From Symsagittifera roscoffensis (lineage: Eukaryota; Xenacoelomorpha; Acoela; Convolutidae), in the NCBI RefSeq assembly GCF_963678635.1, contig NC_087062.1, forward strand, positions 14,306,670 to 14,370,669: 64,000 bases of DNA. Reading direction: 5' to 3'. The position numbers and the translations under genes are program-made. Below, piece after piece: positions 45,048-53,600 of this stretch (its first letter is position 1; each line of letters opens with the position of its first letter). Below the pieces are notes generated by a model. That model had not been told where the DNA came from and did no database searches. It saw nothing but the letters and a program-made list of their open reading frames with translations.

Positions 45048-47194
45048 TGTAACATTCGTCTACTGTAGTCACACATGAGGCTTAAGAAAAATAGGCCCTA
45101 TAACCACTGGCTCAAGGGTCAGGGACACTATCTCTTGTGTTTTTCCACCTCAAGAACGGTCGGAGCCAGTTCGGTTCGCTTGTGACATGAGACTACGGCC
45201 CGTTACAGCTTAAAGGCTACTACTAAAATATCCCCCCACTCTAGAATTAGAAACGTCCCCATACTTAGGTCTCTAGATACCCAAAATACATGAACGCCGT
45301 TAAAAACCGGGTTGGAACAATCCGTTAAGTTACTTTTTATTAGACAGTGTAACTCTGATCCATTTCAGATGGATCAACCTAAAACTCGCCTTACCTCAAC
45401 ATAACAATTATAAAACACACTCTAGGAATTTAAATTAAGTACTCACATTGTAGCACGCTCAAGAACCAGGAAGTAAATAAGTCGGTAAACAACTCAAGAA
45501 TTAATAAAGTAACTAATATGAGTTTAATGTTAGTCAGTTTTAACAACAAGAACAAGTTTTTACTCTAGACTGCAAGTTCTCGTGAACCATTGGGACACTC
45601 AAGCTGTCCACCTTTCCACCGAAGGTTCACTCTAGTCCAGTCAATAATAGTATTCCAATCGTAACAATCCAATTCGTGGGAATGCTCTCGTCTCTGTTTC
45701 AGATGGGACAGCTCTACTCTAGGTTATTATTGCTATTGAAATTGCGAATAGCAATTTCCCACCGATTTTTCTAGCAACTTTCCCGCGATTGTTATTCAAC
45801 TGTTCTGATCTCTTTTTCTGATTTTCAGTTCTCGCGAGAAAATCGTGCATGACAGGTTCCTGTAACATTCGCCCGGAAGATACATATCGACGGATAACAA
45901 AACTAAGTCTTAAGACGACTGGCTAGCGTCTAAACAGAGCTTTGCATGTTTTTCACCGTCTCTACCAAGCCAGTACTTTTCGGTGGTCTTTCCTACATCA
46001 GGCTGACAAAAACGTTACTGTTCTCCGGCTTCGACCAGAACGCTCAAATTAACTAGATTACATGCAAAATTAGTGAGCTCATGGCTGGGTCTCAGTATCC
46101 CCAGACCACGAGGTCACTCCTAAAAACAGGGCTACTACTTATTATATTACTATTGTTTTTGTTCAGTAGATAAAAATCATCATCTCCATCGAAGATGGAT
46201 CAACCCTTTCCCCCCTACTTCTAGCTCCTCATTCTTGTCAAAACGAATTAAGATCTTAATTAAATTCAAGTCAGGACATGACGGATACTAAAATTCAATA
46301 TAAGTTCATAAAAGTCCACGTCCCGAGACCCTTCCGGATTCTTGAATCCGGTGAATCAAGCTTCTTAATATCCAGTTCACAATAACTCGGAAGGCTGGGT
46401 TTTACCCTTCACCGTTGCTCGCAACGGCCCCGCAACTATTGTAACAGCACAATAGTTGCAACTCGGAACGTCCTCTGCTGTTCGGTAGTTCGTTGTAGTT
46501 TTTTAGTCTCGATTTCGTACTGTTCGTAATCGCAGATAAAAGTTGTTCTGTTTTTTCTTGCTCTTTTAGCTAAAAATGGCCGTTTCTGACGTTTCTCAGA
46601 AATATGACGTCATAATTCGAATTTTTAAAAATTAGAATTCCAGAATCTTCTAGCCTTCACCGTTTGGCTAATCGTTCAAATAACGTCCTTATCCGTTCTA
46701 AATCGCCAATTCGGAAGGCTTGCTGCTAAAATACCGAATTCTGCAGAGACTGCATTTTGGCCATTCTGGTCGAATGTCACATACTCCCCGGACAGTCCGG
46801 TCAATGTCCTCATTGAATCGCGCAATGTTCTAAGTGGTTACAGTGTCATCGAACAGAATTTACAAAATGCACGAAATTACTTTTACCTACGTCACATCGA
46901 CTCACTGCAGAATATAAATGGCATCATCCTACATCACTATAGCCTTCAAATTCTTTCATTAATCTGCACATTGAGGATATGACTTAAGATAAAACATATT
47001 TTCTGACTTCCAGTGTCAATATCCCGATTGAAACTTTTTCTCCTAGATTTAAAAGGTGTTGGCTTGCAGGACAGTCCTGCCAACCAACAAGCTAAAATTA
47101 TCCTACTATGCTCCTTCCCTTCGGAAACCTTGCTTGTTTATTGTCCTGAATATTAAAACTAAGGAACTTTGTGGTTAGAAAGAACAATGCAACA
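45048..47194 (-). repeat. Candidate 3' LTR of the Ty3/gypsy element
   Basis: On the minus strand it would start TGTTGCATTG at 47194, right after a polypurine tract, and end CGAATGTTACA at 45048. These termini form an imperfect inverted repeat, as LTR ends do. The same TGTAACATTCG word also occurs at 45861, so a 1.3-kb LTR is the alternative. Without the 5' LTR the limits cannot be confirmed. It contains small palindromes such as CCGGACAGTCCGG (46788-46800) and GCAGGACAGTCCTGC (about 47068-47082). Confidence 0.55.
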
Positions 47195-47195
47195 A

Positions 47196-47207
47196 CCTCC
47201 CTCCTCA
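47196..47207 (-). promoter_or_regulatory. Polypurine tract (plus-strand primer)
   Basis: The minus strand reads TGAGGAGGGAGG, immediately followed by T and the proposed LTR start TGTTGC. It lies about 400 bp after the third frame's stop codon. Confidence 0.65.
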
Positions 47208-47601
47208 AGAAGTTACTCAAGTTTTTCATGTCACCACAAAGTGATCAGTCTTCCTAAGTGATTAAAAACAATCATGCAGGCTGGAATATTTAAATATACT
47301 CTTCCCTCAAGCCTTTCTAAATAAATAATAAGTGAGTGTCTCTAAAGCCACTTCAACTAAAACCAAAATGCAAATTTATAAATGCAACAATTTCCAAACT
47401 CAATTTAAATGTTTCAGTTTTCAATTACAACTTGGTTGCTTGGTTTCTCATTTGAGTTTTTCACACACATAAAACAATTTTGAGTTTTAACTTTTCTTCA
47501 TCATCCCTTTGTTCTCTTCTTTTTTCGTCGTTTAGAAGTTCTAAAACTTCTAAATTCTTCTAATTTTCTTTCTTGTTGCCTCTTGTTTTCTCGACCATTC
47601 A

Positions 47602-50600
47602 TCAATGCTCCATTTCCTCCTCCTGTGACGCTGACTCTGCACTCTCGGTCTCCGTGTCTTGTAGCACGTCATTGACTATCCTGACGCTGTTGGAAGCCGT
47701 CCTCCAACACTTCTGCTCTTCCACCCTCTGTTTACAGCAAGGTAGGGGATCCACGTTTGATTCTCTGTTTCTACAGAAGCTGTTGTGGAGACACAACGTC
47801 ACGTTTCTCTCCAAATCTTCTTTCAGCATCTCTGCCTTCTCATTTCCACTACGCTCGCTCGTCCTGGAAATTCTTTTCACAGCGGTGGTCACTGCATTCC
47901 GATGGGTCACGAAAGCTCGCTTGAAAGCTCCTGCCCCAATGTCCAGCTGATATTCACTGTACACTCTGCCATGTTTCGACATATGCTTTTTCGCATACTC
48001 GTACAACCATGCAGTCATGTTAGCTCTGAACCATGGCATCAATCGTTTTCTTGCCCATATCTTCTTCACTTCCATCGGAATGTTTAGAACTTTGCACATT
48101 GTCTCAAAAAGATCTAAATCTTTTAGACAATCTAATTTCTGCAATTGTTCTCTCGTCGGTGCTTCCTGTCTATTATTTTCTCTCACATAAGCTTCCAGCC
48201 ATCGTATCGCCATCATAACTCCCACTATCACTATTGTTATGGGCTGTGATGAATCTGGTAAACCCATGGAGAGCAGCTCTCCAGAGTCCCAGATCAACAC
48301 CAGATTACTACGCTTGGGATACCACCAGGTCTGCAGCAAGCAGTGGCAAGGAAACTCATCATGCGTCAACATGATGCTCCTCCAATTACGTTTTCCCGAA
48401 GCTTCCAGCAATGGTTCCACTTCCATCATCACTCGGTGGATTTCATCATTCTCATCTACTGCATTGTAATCTGTGACAGTTGATCCTCTCTGTTTCTGTT
48501 TTTCAAAGTCACTGAAGTTCCCGCTCACATATCCCATGAATTTCTTTCCTAGTATTGACTCCAACTCTTCTTTGGTTCTTTCTGGAACTGCTGAGAAAAT
48601 CTTACACAGTAACTCGTAAGACTTTTCAGACATTCTTGCCAACCTCACGCACTTCGGCACTGAAAAAGCTTGATCCACGATCGTTCTTGTGCTCTTCACG
48701 TCCACAGCCACGAAATGTACAGGGTATCTGCTCTTGCACATTGGAGCCAACGTTGAACCCACCAAATATCGTGCTCCTGATGGTCTACAATAAGTTTCGC
48801 TGTGTCTGATGTTCATCTCCGTTTCGATTGCTTCCCTCCATTTTCCTATATACTTCTGCTCAGTCTGCAGAACTCCTGGGAATACCTCTACGCTGATGGC
48901 TGTGACCATCTCATGTTTCTGTTCTAGATTCAATAGTGACTCTAAAGAACCAAACATGCTGTAGAATCCTAGTGCTGTCACTAGATTCACATCGGTTCCT
49001 CCATGGCAATCTGCTATCAGTTCCGTTTCCGTTCTTGCTTTCATCACTACATTTTCAAACAATACCGTCAACTGCTTGTGTTGTTTCTCCAGGGTTTTCA
49101 CACAGTCTAGACTTCCACAAACGTGACCCTCTAGTCCACAGACTTCCGCCAGACAGCTACCAGGTTTGACCCAGTCTTCTGGTCCCCAGCCAGGCAACTC
49201 CACTCTATCTTCTCCGTTGCTCTTAGAGGCTGTTATCATCACATTATATATGATGTTGAGGTCACGCAGGTTACAGTCCACATTCAGTTCCCTCTGTACG
49301 TCCTGTGTCGCCCGTAATATTGAGTCAGCGTTGGGACTAGGACACCACGATGGCTTCATCAATTCCCACACTGCCATCAAGCTCGTTCTCAGTAATTCAT
49401 CTGAGAACCCCAACCCAAATTCCACTCTCTTGTCGGATTTTGGCACTGAAGGTGCAGTCACCTCTTCTTCCAAGACCAATCCCAATTTGGCCTGTGGATT
49501 GTTAACGCTCTTAGTCGTCACAATTCTGGACGTCCAGAATCTTAGTAACACCGCCTGCTCAAAATCAAAGAAGCAATCACGTATGTCTTCACTCAGGAAA
49601 GGATTGTATGCTATCCCTATAATCCCGGACACATAGCTATAGGACTTCTTCTTGATCGGTCCACAGTATTCACTGGATTTTGGCAATGCTCCCATAGATT
49701 CTTTAGTGAGCCTCAACTCCTTGTTTGAGAATCTCCTGATCTCGTCTATCTTTTTCATGGGTTCCAGTTCTTCAGGTTCTTTCATGTTCACCCTCATCGG
49801 TTTACTTTGCTGCATATCCAGCATTGCTAGTAAGAACATGGCTTTCGTTCGCTCATCGCCTTCCTTCAACATTTTAACACAAGTGCTTAATGCAGGTACT
49901 GAAATCTGCTCTATCAGGAATCGAATGAAACAGAGAGCGTCTCTCCGCTTTGCACACGCTACTGCTGCTCCCTCCTGGACTATCAGATCCCTCAGATTCG
50001 TCATAAGGAAAACTTTTTCCTCCTTTGATCTCTTCCTTTCTCCCGAATCATATTCTTCGCTAGTCAGTCCCATCATGCACCAGGCGAGCCTGAGTTGTAA
50101 TTCTGTCCTTACGTAAGGTACTGCCACGAGAGCATGTATTCTTGGCGTAGTCCTCATTTCCTCTTCGAAATACCTCAATACTACTGCTTTCCATGGAAGG
50201 CTCACCAACTGCTCGATCGTCTCCGCCTGTACGTCAGACGACGCCAAAGTTCCGTACGCCTTCTGCTTGAGGGTGGTGCCTTGCAACATTGTTTCCAGAT
50301 AACCCTCCATGGCTTTTTCTTCTTCCAGGGCCATTACATGCCCTCTAGCCGAGTTTCGGTATTCCAACATCTCCATGTATCCACCGGTGGGTTCATCTAT
50401 CGACACTGTCTCAGACACTGTCAGTCTGTTGTATTCCACTGGTGTTAGTTGTCCTGCAACACTTCCCTTTCCATGATTCATGGGAGATGGCTTGAAGTCC
50501 CTCATTTTACTCTCTCCACATTGACTGAGTATTTCCATTTCTAAAGTCGCTCCAGTCAGAGTGCGGTCACTCCTTTTGGATTTATAACCGGTTGACTTTA

Positions 50601-53600
50601 ACCCAGCCATGAGAATGGGTGGCACCATCGCTATATCAGTTAATATTCTATCTGTGCCAGACAATTGGTAATCACCTTGTCCCAAATCCATGACTTCCTC
50701 AACTCGTTTTCTTTTCGCTGAGTTACCAGCCTTCATCGATATTTCCGAATCCACTTTCGTCTTTCCAATCCTCCTCGGCATCACTCTGCTGCCTAACTTC
50801 ATTTTCATCGCATTGATTTTATCAATCACCATTTTCGATCGCATCGTTCCTCTCCTGGTCCTTGACAGGTACACCACCTCTCCTTCATTGTCCTGCGGTG
50901 TCATCTTGATGGGAGAATTCGCTTCACTCTCATCAGTGGCTGAGTCGATCAATAACTCACTCAGTCTCCCTTCACACTCATCAAGCTTGTCAAGTACTTC
51001 TCTCACCAAGGGTTGATTGAGACCTGTTTTGAGAATGGACTGGGTCCCATAGCTCTGAATCACAGTCCAGACTTCTTCCATGAACGCCACTCTGTCCAGC
51101 TTACATCCCGTCCTACTCTCGTGGTCTCGGTGATGTACTTCCCATTCTTCTTCGGGTAGCGTTCCCAAGAAAGGTACTCTGGCTGAGGCCTCTATTCTTC
51201 TCCTCCGAGGTGATTCCATGAGGATTCTCTGATCGTTATTTCTTGTATTGCCAGGAGAGCTGCTCTCCGGCAAATTCCGTTTCATCTCCTCAAAGGCTGA
51301 CGGAGGTTCCAGTGTCGAGATGCCTTCATCCGCTGGCTCAGTCGTTTCCAACGTGTCTGCATTATTCTCAAGATCACTGAAGATATTGAAATCCAGGCTG
51401 GATGTTCCTCCTGTCGATGCCCTGTCGTCCTCCCCACCAGCTTGATCTTGTTGCATGGGTTCTTCCGTCTGACGGTTTCCACCCTGTCCGTCATCTCCTT
51501 CTGACTTGTCCCCATTCGAGTTCGATGGTCCTTGTTTGTCATCATCAGCTTCTTCCTGGAATCTCGGTATGAGCAATGTACCGGCTGATTTATCTTCCTC
51601 TTCTCCATGGACCACTTTAGTTTCTTCGCAGCCGAAGGGTGCTAGGAAAATTCTCGTCTGCAATATTCCCGCAACTTTCATCTCTTTTCTCACACTAGTC
51701 AGGATTACTGAGGCTTCAGGCAATTCAGTCCTGCCTCTCATCCTCATTGGAGCTGAGCCTAGTCGTCTCCATTCCTCATCAAATCCTTCAGGCTTGGGAG
51801 TAGCGGCGCTGCTTATTCGCCTTCTCGTCGCTTGATCCGTGTACGCAAATCGTGTGTACTGTAACACGGCGGCATTTCTCCCCACGAAGTATGGATCCAT
51901 CGTCGCCGAGAAATTCCCTACTCTCCTTTTATTGGTTTCGAATGCTCTCAACCTAGGAGTTTGTACTACGGAGACTGCTCCGAGCAACATCCTTCTTATC
52001 AGAGGGAATTCGGGGATTGCTTCGGGTAGCTTCTTGTAATCGCCCCAGTCCTTCGTCTCTTCTCTCACCTTGTGATACGCTGCTGTGAGACGAGGCACTC
52101 TGGTCATTTCGCCATTCGTTTTGTCATAGGGCCTCAGATTCCAAAGCTTTGGAAACACCTCGATGTGCCCTCTTTCTACTTCTCCCATGCGGTCACAGAA
52201 GTGATCGTCAAAATTGATGACTGTCATCTCCGGCTCCGATATTTTCGCAAATAACAGATCTTCACTCATGAGCTCTCGCAATGCGTGCTGCTCACACCAG
52301 TTCAGTGTACTACCGTCCACTGCCGATATGAGGTTCAGGTGCAACACCGACCTCCTATATGCTTCCACTTTAACGTCAGGGAACGCAAAGGTGACTGCTG
52401 GTCCATAGATCACTGTCACGAACTCCGTGACTCCTCTGATCAGTGCCAAGGGATCGATTCTCATAGCTAAGCTCAAATCTGTTAACAGCGGCATGCCTCC
52501 AACATGTCGTCTAACATCTTCCTCTCTTTCAATTGTCTCGTCTTCTCCGGTTCCAAAGCGATTTTGCTGCAAGAGATACTGGATAAGAGTGTGTCTCAGG
52601 TCTCTTATTTTGTTCCACGAGTCTGTGGATTTCTTCATATCCAGATTCCTCACTCTCTCTGTCATCTGCTCTGGACAACGTGCCAGTTTCATCAGCCCTC
52701 CCAAGTTTCCGTGGGTAATTGCGATCAACGTCAAAAGTCCATCTAGTCGCAGGTTCTGTATTCCATCCGTAAGCAGTATCACCGGTCCTTTCACGAAATT
52801 CTCCGCTCCAAATGTTACAAACAGGGCTATTAATTCCACTATCGATACTTTCACTACCGCTTGGAGGAATTCCTTTATCAAGTAGTGCGAGACTTTCGGG
52901 TAGACTTTTGCCAAGAAGGACGCGGTCCATCCGGCTCCCAACCCTTCTAGCATGCTGTCTGTCCTTTCAAATCCCTCCTGTCCTTTCACTTCCTGGGTCC
53001 AGAAGGTTTCCGGAGTAATCTGACACATTCTGTTCACGAACTCAGCTGTCTTTTCTCCGGCATTTTCCGCCAGGTTCACCTCCTTCAACAAGTAGGCGTA
53101 CATCTTAGTGATCATTACTGGGCCTTGCTGAAAAGCATCTGCACCCAATGCCGCTACTCTCGGATTCAGGTGTAGCCACTGGTTTGCTTCCGGCTTGGTT
53201 CTCAGCACCATCGCTTCCAGATGAGCTCTCGTCTCCAGTGAATTCTTTCTTCTCGTGTCTTCACTCGCCACTTCCATTGCTCGGAACCACAAGTCGTTGG
53301 ACATTGCCGTAATCACTCGATGGTCGTCATCTATTCCTGGTTTCAGTTTGAGTTGCCGACTGAAGTTGGACAGTTCCAACCCCAGCACTTCGTCCAACAC
53401 CAACATGTGTAGCGCGTGGTCCTTGAACCCTCTCATCGCGTTTGAGATATCTGACCATACTGCAGGCAGTTCAGCCTTAAGTGGCCTCAGGTTCTCCATT
53501 TCTATCATGCGATTCGGGGCTGATATGATCACATCATATTTTCCCTCCGAAAGTAAGGTTACCATTGCATACACAAATTTCAGTCCATCCGGGAGATATG

